Assembly (NCBI GenBank): GCA_026826555.1
Contig: JAKSZT010053764.1
Span: 20,762,516 to 20,826,515 of the forward strand
Direction: 5' to 3'
Length of the DNA stretch: 64,000 nt
From: Tolypeutes matacus
Taxonomy: Eukaryota > Chordata > Mammalia > Cingulata > Chlamyphoridae
The stretch's first letter is position 1. Every line of letters starts with the position of its first letter. The position numbers and the translations under genes are program-made. Below, piece after piece: positions 47,101 to 58,420 of the stretch. The notes beneath the pieces were generated by a model. That model had not been told where the DNA came from. It worked only from the letters and a program-made list of their open reading frames with translations, and searched no databases.

Positions 47101-48322
47101 CACATCTTTTTTTTTTTAATTAGAGAAGTTGTGGGTTTACAGAACAATCATGCATAAAATATAAGATTCCCATATTCCACTGTATTGTTAACACCTTACA
47201 CTGATGAGGTATATTTGTTAGGCTTGATAAAAATACGTTTATATAATACTGTTAACTATATCACATGATTTAACTTAGGGTTCACTGTTTATATAGTGCA
47301 GTTCCATGGATTTTTTAAAAAATTTTTATCCCATTGCCATATATAAAATGTAAAATCCCCCCCTTCAACCACATTCAGATACGTAATTCAGTGCTGTTAA
47401 TTACATTCATAATGTTGTGCTACCATCACCACCATCCATCACCAAAGCATCTCCATTGTTCCAAATAAGAAATCTATACATTTTAAGCCTCAACTTCCCA
47501 TTTCCTATCCCTATCCCATCTCCAATTCTATAAGTTCACTGATTCTGATTATTTCATATCAGTGAGATCATACAATATTTGTCCTTTTGTGTCTGACATT
47601 TCACTCAACATGAAATCTTCAAGGTTCATCCCTGTTGCCGCATGTATCAGAACTGCATTCCATTTTCAGCTAAATAATATTCCATTGTATGTATATTCCA
47701 CATTTTGTTTATCCATTCATCAGTTAATGGACACTTGGGTGGCTTCCATCTTTTGGCAATTGTGAATAATGCCACATGAACATGACTGTGCAAATATCAT
47801 TTGAGTTCCTGCTTTCAATTCTTTTTGATATATACCTAGAAGTGGAATCACGGGCCACATGGTAATATAGGGAAGCATCTTTAGGACGTAGTATTAAGTG
47901 AAGGTTTATTTAGACTTTACACCCAAAGAACCAAAAGGAAAAAAAAATCAATATATGTGACCTCATCAAAATTAACAACTTTAGTACCTCAAAGAACTTT
48001 ATCATAAAAGTAAAATGACAATCTACACAATGTGAGAAAATGGGAACCACATAGCCAATAAAGTTTTAATTTCCAGAATATATAAAGAAATCCTCCAACT
48101 GAACAATAAAAAGACAACCCAGTTAAGAAATGGACAAGACTTGAATAGACATCTCTCCAAAGAAGATATACATACAGCCAAAAAGCATATGAAAAGATGC
48201 TCAACATCATTAGCCATCAAGGAAATGCAAATCAAAACCACAATAAGATACCATTTCTAAAATGCATATTTTGTTTAAAAAACACGAAATTACAGGTGTT
48301 AGAGAGGATGCAGAGAAACAGG
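47101..48322 (-). mobile_element. L1 insertion with 5' inversion (twin priming)
   Basis: 47,101-47,868 is an antisense L1 3' end: T-run (47,106-47,118), then 'aattagagaagttgtgggtt', and an ORF2 tail/3' UTR ending 'ggaatcacgggccacatggt'. At about 47,872 the orientation flips: 47,872-48,322 is sense ORF2 sequence ('ttacacccaaagaaccaaaa', 'agatgctcaacatcattagc', 'gcaaatcaaaaccacaataa') matching 63,449-63,920 of the intact L1. The inverted piece lies immediately upstream in ORF2 of the non-inverted one, the classic outcome of twin priming during L1 insertion. The frame is broken by indels. Confidence 0.8.
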
Positions 48323-48544
48323 AATGTATTATCCAAAAGCCAATCTCACCATTAATGCATTAGTTTGCATTTTTTCTCACCTATTCAAGGGCTTTTCTCC
48401 AGTAATACTCCTCTCTCTCTCTCTCCAACACCAGCAATTTTTCTCTCTATTGGTTTATTCTTATCAGCATAAAAACATGCTGGTTATTTCTCCCATTTTA
48501 TATATAAATATATGGTATGGATATGAGTACTTATATCTATATCT

Positions 48545-50105
48545 TTCTTGACCACATATTCTTCTCGATCACTGCCCCATTTCTCTGACATCTTTTTAGA
48601 GGAAAAATCCATTGAAAGATTTGTCTTTAAATGCTATTCTTATTAATGTCATCAATGACCTCCACATTGCTTAAATCCAATGACCATCTCTCAGTCCTCT
48701 TATAATGGAACCTAGCAGTGGCATTTTACAGAGTTAATCTCTCCTCACTGAAAAATTTTCTTCTCTTGGCTTTAGGGTACCACCTTCTCCTGGTTTCCCA
48801 CTTTGTTCTGGTCATTCCTCTTAGGCTTTTTGGTCTTCCTCTGCTTTTTCCCAATCTCTAAACATTGGAGAGCTCCAGGTCATTGGGCCTCCTCTCTTTT
48901 CTTTCTATAAGCTCTCTCTTGATGATCTCACCCTCAGTCTCATGAATTAAAAACTATATATACTGATGGCCCTTAAATTGATTACACTAGCCTAAACCAA
49001 TACCCTGTATAATAGTCTGCCAAAGGGGTGCCTATGCAAAGTACCAGAAATCTTTTGGCTTTTATAAAGGGTATTTATTTGCAGTAAAAGCTTACAGTCC
49101 CCAGGCCATGGAAGTCCAACTCAAGGTACCATAAAAGGTACTTTCTCACCAAAGTCAGCTACCACATGTTAAAACAAGATGGTGGATGATTTCTGCCGGG
49201 TTTCAGTCTTCTCCCTTGGGCTTCCTCTTCCTCTTGAGGCTTCGTGGGCCCAGCTTCTTCCCAATCTCCCCTGCAGGCTGGCATAGGGCTTGTCTCTCAG
49301 GGCTTCCTATATCAGCCTCGGCTCTCCTGCCAAGGTTAGCTGTAGGCTATCAGGCAAATGGTCCATCTCTCCCTGGGGCTTTAGCTGTTTGCACCTTCTC
49401 CTTTCTGTCACATGTCAGGACAAAAATGACAAAGTTCTCTTCTCTGTGTGTCTTCTTGAGTGAATTTCCATTTATATCAGACCCAACAAGGGGGCAGGGA
49501 CTCAACCTGAATCATGTCCACTGACTTAGTCAAATCAAAAAAGCCCTAACTCAATCTTAACAGGTAATCCAATCAAACAAACCTCAATAGAATTTAATGC
49601 AGTCAAAAGGTATCTCACCCAGAGGGACAGATTAGTTTACAAACATAATCTTTCTCTTTTGGGAATTCATAAAATAATCTCAAACTGCCATACCCTGAAT
49701 TCCAGACCTGTGTATCTGACTGCCCACACAAAATCTTCATTTGGATATCTAATAGGCATCTCAAAGTAAAAGATCTAACATTCAGTTCCTCAGCCCCGCA
49801 GCCTGCTTTTGTCACAATCTTCCCCATCTCTATATGTGACAACTCTACCCTTCCACTCCCACAGACCAAATCTACCATCCTTGACTTCTTTTTTTTGCAT
49901 ATCTTACTAGCAAACTATATCCAGACTCTAGAAAACTTCTCACCACCTCTACCATTAACTGTTCAGTCCAATCACCCTCATCTCTCACTTAGATTATTTA
50001 GATTATTTCAATAACCTCTTCACCAGTCTCTCTCCTTCTATGCTGCCTCTATATGTTTCCCTTAAATTGTAAGATCGTCTGCTCAAAGCCCTCCGATTTC
50101 CCTGT
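48545..50105 (+). mobile_element. L2 (LINE2), sense, split by a MaLR LTR
   Basis: The left part at about 48,640-49,000 ('tgtcatcaatgacctccaca', 'ctcaccctcagtctcatgaa', 'tatatactgatggcccttaa') and the right part at 49,696-50,105 ('attccagacctgtgtatctg', 'tggatatctaataggcatct', 'cttctcaccacctctaccat') are adjacent in the L2 RT region. They are interrupted exactly by the LTR at 49,006-49,690. No open frame survives. Confidence 0.75.
49006..49690 (-). mobile_element. MaLR-type solo LTR, antisense, with exact 5-bp duplication
   Basis: TG...CA bounded (TGTATAATAGTCTGCC ... CTCAAACTGCCA), 685 bp, flanked on both sides by TACCC (49,001-49,005 and 49,691-49,695). The ends and layout match the LTR at 2,939-3,542. 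The 112-codon frame inside (49,186-49,524) is fortuitous. Confidence 0.88.
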
Positions 50106-50454
50106 TAGTGGAGCAGATGAGAGGAGGGCAAGGCTAGGCAGAAACTCCTATAGATGCAACTCCAGGCCAAAGTAGAGTTTCACCAAAATTCTGAAATGCC
50201 CAATGTGAAAAGGTTTGGATTCAAAATCTATTCATTTTCACATGAAATTTTACCATTGACTATTTCAATGTAATAAAAAGAATCTTTACAGTTATTAAGT
50301 AAAATTTCAGGTTTTATAAATGGCTATTAAAAACAAATTCAAATTCTTTTCACCTGCATGTTTGTAAACAGTTTCCAATTGATGATAACCATCAAGAATT
50401 TGAAGTGATTGTTATTGAAAAGTGTTGGTCAGGAAAAAAAGTTAACTATAGAAT

Positions 50455-50680
50455 TACCATACAGGTCTTTAAATGCATATTGATTGCAAATTTTATGCAA
50501 AGACAGAGAAGAAAAAAAAGGAAATAATATCAGAACATTAATGATGGTTCTGTCTGGGTAGAGGAATGGTACTAATTTGTATATTCTTACTTACCCCTTC
50601 CTGAATTTTCACAAGTTTTCTACTTAATGAACAACTATTCCTTATGAATTTGGGGAAAAAAAAAAACAATAATTTTAAGA
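50455..50680 (+). mobile_element. Old L1 3' end, sense
   Basis: 'ggttctgtctgggtagagga', 'gaattttcacaagttttcta' and an A-run (50,655-50,666) match the terminal 3' UTR of L1M elements. Confidence 0.5.
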
Positions 50681-50864
50681 GGTCTGAGAACAATCAGAGA
50701 AATAGTGTGCCCTTTGGTGAAACTTCCCATCAACTATTAGAAAATCATGGAAAATGGGATGAGCCCCTCATCTTCAAAAACTCCTTTTCCTTCTGGAAAG
50801 CACCAGACCATGGGCACAGGGAAGGAGAGGAAATAAGGAAGGTGAACAGGCTGCAGAGCAGTGC

Positions 50865-51045
50865 TTCTCAAAGGATGCTGCCAAAACCTCCTGCCACTGA
50901 ACCACCTGGTACTTTTTAAAAATGAAGATTCCTGACAGCCGTTCAGACCTACTGCACCAGAATTTTGAGGTAGGGCCCAAGAATTTGCATTTATCAAAGT
51001 CTCCTCAGTGAATCTAATAGCAAGTCCTAATAATTGACAGTTAAA
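50865..51045 (+). mobile_element. MER5-type hAT DNA transposon (MITE)
   Basis: 'cagtgcttctcaaaggatgc', 'gaaccacctggtactttt', 'cagacctactgcaccagaat' and 'ggtagggcccaagaatttgc' reproduce the MER5A order. This is a non-autonomous hAT-Charlie element common in placental genomes. The 3' terminal inverted repeat has decayed. Confidence 0.8.
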
Positions 51046-51049
51046 CCAT

Positions 51050-52860
51050 TTTCCCATAATAAAGCTACTATCAGTAAAAGCATGATCTACCCCATTATCT
51101 TTAAACACACCTGCTAGTCCTCTTCCTAGTATTTTTTAAGGATTGCATTTTAATATTTAATCACTTCAATGCTTGCCTGCTCTTTCCCATCTTTTCACCA
51201 GGCAATTTCAGCCAGAGTAAATGACTCCTCGGGATCCCAGAAGTATACCTCCTAGGACTGGTTCTCAAGGACATCACTGAGGGCCCAGGCCCCTTCCATC
51301 CTCCTCCTCCACCATGCAGCTTTTGTCTTCTTGGTATGAAGATGGCTGATCCCAACTCTAGGCTTCACATTTGCACTCCAGACAAAAAGGAGGAAGGGAA
51401 GAGTGAAGGCAAGAGGCTTTTATGCCAGCTAAGTCTGGCTTTTCTTATCTACCAAAAACAAAACAAAAAGACTTCCTGGAAGCCCCACCTTTATCATTTC
51501 CCCGTACAGCTCATCGTTCAGGAACATGCAATTTTGCCACCCATGCTTCAAGGGGACTCGTTTTTTAGCTGGGGTTTGATTAGTAAGAAAAAAGAGAAGA
51601 AAGTATGTTGGGTAGGCAACTAGCAGTTTCTGCCTCAAAGGTAGCACTCAAGTCCCAAACCTGCAATCCAATCTTGTTGAACCCAGTTTGCCTATAAAAA
51701 TCTCTCCCACTGCAAAAATCCTTCAGCACTTCCTGTCCGTTTGACTCCCATCTATGATAACAAACCTGGTACAGAAATTTATCTGTACACGTGGATAGTA
51801 GGCATGAATTTCAACCTATAAACTTTGAGGCATAAAATGATATTGCTTTCCATATCTTTAACTCAGATTAAATCTGACTCTTTCTTCGTCTCCATGGATG
51901 TCAGTCATTATATGAAGTGAAGGGCACTCCTAGTTCACACACAAAGACAGAAGACTTGTATGTTCTTGTGAATCATTCAGTATATCATGGTCCCCAACAA
52001 CATCCCTGTTGTCCAAGCCCATTGCAATCCATGAGCTTGACGCCTCTGCATCCAAGCAACACATGGGTTATAGGAATTCTTGGGGAGGCTAAGAATTCTG
52101 GATCCCTAAGGGCTGCTATGCAGTTATTTCCTCTGAGGTCTTGCGCTGCCACTGACCAGGAGATACCCCACCCTCACCAACTGTTCTTTTACCCACCTCT
52201 AACTTTTTTATTGTCTCAGAGAAATCCCTCCCTCTCCCCTACTGTTTCCTTCAAAGCCATGAAGCATGAAATTCTTCTCCACCCTACTCCACTCTTCAAT
52301 GAGCTTAGACTTTAGGACAATAAAAGGCAGCAAGAGATGTGTCTTGAAATCCCCTTCTATTCTAGCCCTATAGCAAAATTCTAGATGATTGAGACTGGGG
52401 TTGCTAACTCCCTTTGTAGATTAAGTGAGAGGGGAATACAGGAATGGGAATGAAAATTAGTCTCTTAATAAAGTTTCCAGCCACATTTGTATGACATGTG
52501 TCCCCATCTAAGGAGAACATTCCCTCCTCACTCCCATAGAAGACACTCTGGGCTCCACTCCTAGCATGATGTCAAAAGCATAGTAGTTGCTCAATAAATG
52601 TTTTTCCTGTGACATTGAACAAGTCACTCAAAGCAAAGTTTTGCTCAGTCACATGAGTGAGAAATGAGGAGCCCGTGTATAATATCTGAAGGTAGTTTAG
52701 ACAGCTATTGACTCAGTGCAGTTGGGCCCTGGAAGCACATTTTCTCAGGCTTAGTTATAAAATAATGAGCAAGGTCACAAATACAAGTTGGAAGTCTTAA
52801 AATGAGTGAGCAATTATCAAAAGGATTTTGGATAGGAAGAAGATGATGAAAATCACAACT
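51050..52860. other. Unassigned sequence
   Basis: No gene or clear repeat. 52,560-52,605 ('agtagttgctcaataaatgt') resembles the tail of an L2/MIR-type repeat. The 132-codon frame at 51,917-52,315 has no domain. Confidence 0.35.
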
Positions 52861-52864
52861 GGGA

Positions 52865-53015
52865 TGTGGAAACAGTTGTGTAGTACAGGGAAATCATGTG
52901 GATTTCAGAAGTCAGAAAGGCCTGGCTTTAAATCTCAGCCTTTGAACAAGTAACTGAACATCTCTGACCCTCAAATATTTCATCTCCAAAGTAAAGGTAA
53001 AATTTCCTTGAGCAC
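52865..53015 (+). repeat. MIR SINE, sense
   Basis: 'ggcctggctttaaatctcag', 'aacaagtaactgaacatctc' and 'ctccaaagtaaaggtaaaat' are in MIR order. Confidence 0.65.
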
Positions 53016-53357
53016 CTCTACCAAGCATGTGCTACCTAGCTCAGAGGTAGGAAAAGTGTTACACAGATTAAAACAAGAAAATTTGCAAAAGCTCACAGCA
53101 CTTTGCCAGGAGACAGTAGATTCTTCAGGAAGTATTTGTTTCTCCTTCTTTACTTCCTCTCACTTTGAGTTGCTAAGCAGTACAGGATGCTGACAAAGTG
53201 ATTCTTTCCAAATCAATGCCCCATCTGATTAGCATATTAAGCATTAAAATCAGCATTAACCATTGAGCTGAACACAGGAGTCATCAAAGGTGTAATTCCA
53301 CCTACCAGAGAGCATTTTGCCTTGGATGGTGCAGAATCTTAAAATCAAGTTCTCTGA

Positions 53358-54278
53358 TGAATGGATAAACTAAATGTGGTATAGATACACAATGGAATAC
53401 TATTCAGCTGCAAGAGGAAATGGAATTAGGTTGAATAGGTTGAGAATAACCCATTATAATGAGTATAACTACATCTGCTGATTTGTAAATGTGATTGTGG
53501 CTGAAAGAAGTAGTCTGTGAATGTAAATATCAATTGAAAGGAAACTAGAGAATAATCTAGGGAATGAATAACAGTGATTTCAGTGGTGGATGAAGATTGT
53601 GGTTAATAGTATAAATATAAGAATGCTCTTCTTTTACAAAGGGCTAAGAATATGGTGATACACGGGAAAATTACAACTAATGTAACATGGATGATCGTCA
53701 ACAGTAATATTGTAATATTTTGCAGCAATAGCAAGAAGACACTACTTTAATACTAAGGGACAACAATGGGGGGTATAAAAGGATATAGGGTTTTTCCTTT
53801 TAGAGTAATGAAAATGTCCTAAAATTAACTGAGGTGATAACAGCACAATTCTGTGATGAAAATAAGAGTCATTTATTGTACACTTTGAATGGATTGTACA
53901 CAGAATGGGACTGTGTAACACAGTGAATCCAGTGGTGGAAGATGAACTGTGGTTAACAGGACAAATATGAGAATGTTCTCTCATGAACTATAACAAATGT
54001 AGAATACTAATATAGTGTGTTAATGATTGGGTGGGTTGGGGGAAAAATACACCAAATGTAAGATATGGGCTATAGTTAATAGTAATATTTTAATGATGCT
54101 CTTTCACAGTTTATAACAAATATTTCATAACAATGCAGGGTGTTGGTGGGGGAGATGTATGAGAGCCTTGTATGATGATATGCATGTTTGTTTTGTAAAT
54201 TCACAAATTTTACTATACATTTATTGTTTATGTATGTTCATGTATGAATGATATACTTCAATAAAATTTTATTTTTAA
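53358..54278 (+). mobile_element. 5'-truncated L1 with 17-bp target duplication
   Basis: The end of ORF2 ('atggataaactaaatgtggt', 'acacaatggaatactattca') runs into a long 3' UTR and a polyadenylation signal AATAAA (54,260-54,265), then a short A-rich tail. Flanks at 53,341-53,357 and 54,279-54,295 (AAAATCAAGTTCTCTGA / AAAATCAACTTCTCTGA) are a 17-bp target duplication with one mismatch. The 3' UTR holds two diverged copies of an 'agtggtgga..gtggttaa..agaatg' module (about 53,580-53,720 and 53,930-54,100). Its end (gttttgtaaattcacaaa) resembles the end of the L1 at 47,101, so both belong to one lineage. Confidence 0.88.
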
Positions 54279-54295
54279 AAAATCAACTTCTCTGA

Positions 54296-54753
54296 AATTA
54301 AGCTTGACATCATAAATCTTCTCCCCAAACTCTGCAACTTCTGTTGGACACTCTGGCTTGAAAAACAGAGTCATTTTGGGTTTTGCCCTGACCAGGCACT
54401 AGTCCTGCCAGCTTTTCCTCCCCCAAACCTGCTGGTTATCCATTCCATTCATTTCCCTCTGCCACCACCCGAGTGCTGGTTCTCTTGGCCTCACAACTAA
54501 AGTGTTGCAAAAGCTTCCAAACGTTTGCACAAGTTAATGCCTGAAATGGTCAGCTATATGCATTCGTGTCTTTTGAGTCTCACCAGTTATTCAGGGAAGG
54601 AACACATGTTTTCCTTCTCCCATCTGCATCTATCAGACTTCAGGCACATTCCTTGGGCCCTCACTAAATACCTGATCAATTGGCATCATTATTCAGTCTT
54701 TGTAAGGTCAGCCATGCCGCTCCACTGCTGAGTCTTGTCTACGTGAACAAAGC
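54296..54753. other. Unassigned sequence
   Basis: No recognised feature. Confidence 0.35.
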
Positions 54754-54762
54754 AGTGCTTCC

Positions 54763-55682
54763 TTTTTTTTTTTTTTTTTTTTTTTTTCTGTAGACCACAC
54801 TCTCTCCCACTCAATTCTGAGTGGTGTGTGCTGATTTAAAATGGCCTACATCCGTTGCCACAACAGTACTCAGGAGAACCTCCAACTCCCACAGAAGCCC
54901 CTGTATTTCAACCGCTCATCCCCTCCCTACCCCAGAAGTGTCAAGTGGCCACTGGCTCCACCTCATTGTTACAACTTCTTCCATTGCTAGAATCACCATA
55001 TGTGAACAAGAGAATACCATCAAGTCCACTCTAGTCCATAGTTCTTCCCCCAATCCTGAGGGGACTGGGATGGTGATGTCCACTCCAACTCCAAGTGACA
55101 GAGGGCTTATATCCCATGGATATGGTGGGTGGGATGATCCTGCCTGCTGATGCAGGCCCCCTCCATTCCCTGGGATGGCCATTGCCCATCGTTGTCTCCT
55201 CACCAGGTGACTTGGATGAGTCCATTGAGCTGTAGGGTAGGAGTTGCAGCTCCACCTAGATTTCATGCCACCTGGCACATAGGTAGGCGGGAGGCTCCAG
55301 TCTCTGAAGTATACCCAAAAACTCCAGCATCGCATATAGGTTTGAATAGAAGGGACTGGTGAACCATGTGCAGGGAGGACTTATTTGAGTCTAATTCTGT
55401 CACTCTCAGGAGCACAGATTCCAAAATAGAACCCACTGATAAGGCATCAGTCTCTGGGGCTATCCCCCCTTATATAGGACCAGGGTGTCTCCAGAGCCCT
55501 CAGGAGCCCCACTGAGTGGGATGATAGGCACTTAGATGTTCTATGAGCTCCTGCTGAGGTGTGCGTAAGAGTTACCTCTGGGATGACCTCCCGACTCTCT
55601 TTGAAGTCTCTTAGCCACTTGAACTCATTTGTCTTTACCATTTCCCCCTTTTATTCAAGGTCTTTTTCCAGTTGTGTTGCCA
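54763..55682 (-). mobile_element. Non-autonomous polyadenylated retroposon, copy B
   Basis: A minus-strand unit of about 895 bp plus a 25-base A-tail (plus-strand T-run 54,763-54,787). The 14-bp duplication AGTGCTTCCTTTTT flanks it (54,754-54,767, overlapping the tail, and 55,683-55,696). On the insertion strand the 5' junction reads TTC/AAAAAGG, in keeping with L1 endonuclease preference. Its sequence from 'gggctcctgagggctctgga' (minus strand, near 55,513) aligns with copy A at 28,096 over most of its length. Copy B extends about 170 bp further 5', and its tail starts earlier than in copy A. Open frames up to 139 codons (55,335-54,916) show no domain. Confidence 0.78.
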
Positions 55683-55699
55683 AGTGCTTCCTTTTTGAA

Positions 55700-56128
55700 C
55701 CACATTTCTTCCAAAAAAATGTGTTCTTTTAAAAATAAGCAAACATTTCTTTTCTTTGACAATTCATATGAACTTCTAAAATAAATTCTCTCGGCATTAT
55801 CTTTGGCAAAAAAAAAAAAAAAAGAAGAACTAAGGCTGGTGTTGTCTCATTTTCATCCCCTGGAAATGTAGTTTCAGATTTATTTTCTCTCACACAGTCC
55901 TAGTATTTCTCTTCATCTATAAATTTTATTGATCCTGCATAAGAACCTGTATAGCCAACAGCTCTTTTCTCTTCAAGCAATTAATCAGCCAATACAATAG
56001 CCTCTTCCTGAAACGTTCGGTTTCTCAGATTATTTAATGCTTCTAATGGATCCCTCTGTAGAGATTTACCTTTCCCACAATCTAAAATGTGAAAATGAAA
56101 TTATTGTCTAAAAATTCAGGGCCTTCAA
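55700..56128. other. Unassigned sequence
   Basis: No recognised feature; an A-run lies at 55,808-55,823. Confidence 0.35.
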
Positions 56129-56142
56129 AAATATATAGGCAA

Positions 56143-56377
56143 TGGGAAGCAGATGTGGCTCAAGCGACTGGGCTCACTTCTACCATATGCGAGGCCCTGG
56201 GTTTGATTCCCAGGGCCTCCTGGTGAAGGCAAGCTGGCCTGCATCCACAGAGACCTAGTGCAGCCAGAAACAAAGGGAGACAAGCAGACACAGAAAAACG
56301 CACAGCGAATGGACACAGAGAGCAGACAGTGAGCACAAGCAGCGAGGGTGGGGGCAGGGGGAGTAAATAAAATTTAT
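56143..56377 (+). mobile_element. DAS-type SINE (armadillo), sense
   Basis: Starts 'gggaagcagatgtggctcaa', with a tRNA-like A-box region (tggctcaagcgactggg) and a B-box region (gggtttgattccc, near 56,200). It continues 'ctcctggtgaaggcaagctg', then a GACA/CAGA-rich body and an A/T-rich tail. A perfect 12-bp target duplication, ATATATAGGCAA, lies at 56,131-56,142 and 56,378-56,389. Retained internal promoter boxes and a clean duplication indicate a fairly young copy. Spread would be by pol III transcription and L1 machinery. Confidence 0.93.
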
Positions 56378-56389
56378 ATATATAGGCAA

Positions 56390-57678
56390 AGCTTCACTTG
56401 TTCTCCTTGTCCTTCTCAATGTTGAATCTGATCAACCCATTTATCTACTCTACATTATGTTTCAAAGAAAAATAAGATGTTTGGGGAAGTTTGCCCTGTA
56501 AATTGCATACTTTGTGGACAACTTAAGAAGGACCTTAATGTCTACCCATAAACACCCCCTCTGTGGGTGCAGCGAGGGTCACGGTTGTAAACAGTTTACG
56601 GTCAATTACTTGATCAGCAGTCACTGAAATCAAAGGTACTCAGTCCTCCCTATCCCTCCACAGTCCACACCCTCCTCCCTTCCCCAGCAGAAGAATGCCT
56701 TTTAACTGGCTACAGAAGGGCTTGTTCACAAATGTTTCTAATTCAGCTAAACATCTTGATAGGAAATATCATAAATTATAAGTATAGGCTTGTCAGTACT
56801 ATTTTCAATAGCAGTAACATGAGTTCAGTTTGAAATAAAATGAAAACTTCAGACCAATCCCTGAACTTGCTAGCTTGAGTTTTATTCCAAAGCCACTTGT
56901 GTAGAGAGGCACAGCAAAATTCTAGTCCTCTTTGGCAAACACTTACAACTAAGATGCTTAAAACACATTAAATCCCCCTCCACTTCTGATGGCTGGGCAG
57001 ACCAGACCTAGCAAGGCTTAGTGTCCTTAAATAGCCACTGTGCCACATAGGTATGTTCTAGGCATCCATTGAAAAGGTCCTTTGGACTCTACCCATCCTA
57101 GACAATAAGAAAAGAGTCACCAAAGGACAAACAGTGTGTTATCCACAGTAAACACTAAATATGGAAAGAGGGGGGAGGAGGAAAAAACATGATGGGCTAG
57201 ATTGAGAATGTTGACATTGAATTTTAATCACTTTTTTTATTTGCATGCTCTAAGACAGCATCATCAAGATAAAGGCATCTCTGATTTTGTTGTGGGATTT
57301 CTCTAGAAAGAAAATGAGCCTATTTAAAACTACTTCTAAAGAGCAAATGCAACTTACTAAAAAATCAGTGCAGTGTAGAAACAAATATACACTTCTCTTT
57401 TTCTTTTTTTAGTGCAAATACACATATATTCTCCTGTCTTTTGCTTATGCATATAGTAAATAAGACTTTCCCTAACTTACCATTCCTAGAAAATAACCCT
57501 GTACTGTAAGATTTTCTCTTACTTTTTAAGATAAAAATATATATAAAATTTAAGAAATGATGAAAAAGGTGTAGATTGACAGATTATAGTATATAAACAA
57601 AGTTTCTTCTCCATTTTCACACACAGAGCAAACTTTCTTATCAAGCATTTTTTGACTATTAAAATGAGTATAGGTATA
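56390..57678. other. Unassigned sequence
   Basis: No gene or clear repeat. AT-rich immediately upstream of the L1 at 57,679. Confidence 0.35.
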
Positions 57679-58420
57679 GGCTGCCAAGATGGCGTTAGTG
57701 TAGGAGGGCACACACTGCAAGCTCCCAGAGCAAGGCGGATTGGGGACGGGGTCCTGCCCGGGGTCTGTGCTGTGCACGCGTGGAGTGAGAGGCTTGGGAC
57801 ATCTATCTGCGCAGATCGGTGGCGTGGACCGAACGGTGGAGATTCGTGAGTTTTGAGGCTGCCGGGGGAGGTTGGCACAGGCGGCTGAGCCCCGCAGTTA
57901 GGGAAAAATAAAATAAAACGGCCATTTTGAGCCATGGGCGGGGCGGAAAAGTTTTATTTTCTGGGGATCTGGCTGCCTGGCGCCCCTTGGACCTTGTGTG
58001 AACAGAGCAAACGAGCTAATCAGCACCCAGTGAACCGGACGGGGGATTTTGGTCGGGCAACGCAGCTGATTTCCCTAGCCACCCAGGGATAAGACCAGGG
58101 CCGCTGCGGAGCCAGGAGGAAGGGACACTTCCCAAAAAAGGGAGGGTTCAGTTGGAAGACAGGGAAGGGTATTTTATATTTTTAGACATTGATCTGGCTG
58201 CCTGCACCGCCCCATAGCTTTGGGGAGCAGATAAGCCGACCTGAAGCAGCATTAGGCTGAGAGCAGACGCGAATCTGCACTCAAACTGATTTACTGAGCA
58301 GCCCGGTGACGCTGGAGCTCGGCGCCAGAAGGGGCAGAATCCGCCGTCTTTAGCACTCCTCACTGACTAACATCAGAACTTCAGCTAACCTGGGGAGTCC
58401 GGAAAGTGGGACGTGCTTGA
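57679..58420 (+). promoter_or_regulatory. L1 5' UTR internal promoter, CpG-rich part
   Basis: An abrupt GC/CpG-rich island in AT-rich surroundings, with more than twenty CpGs between 57,690 and 58,420 (for example 57,770-57,840 and 58,260-58,345). 'ccaagatggcg' at 57,683-57,693 matches the core YY1 site found at the start of L1 promoters and would position transcription at the element's first base. The rest is not recognisably similar to the primate L1 leader, as expected because L1 5' UTRs are replaced between lineages. As in other L1s, transcription would be by pol II from an internal promoter (inference). Confidence 0.75.

Noticed and set aside
49186..49524. 112-codon plus-strand frame
   Set aside because: Lies inside the MaLR LTR (49,006-49,690), antisense to the LTR; no domain.
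54916..55335. 139-codon minus-strand frame as a novel gene
   Set aside because: Lies entirely within the polyadenylated retroposon copy B and is not kept open in copy A at 28,096.
56143..56215. Possible tRNA gene
   Set aside because: The A- and B-box similarity belongs to the tRNA-derived head of a DAS-SINE with A-tail and target duplication; it does not fold as a full tRNA gene on inspection.
57690..58420. CpG island as promoter of a host gene
   Set aside because: Position, YY1-type start and downstream ORF1/ORF2 show that it is the L1 internal promoter. Influence on a host gene is not excluded but nothing here supports it.
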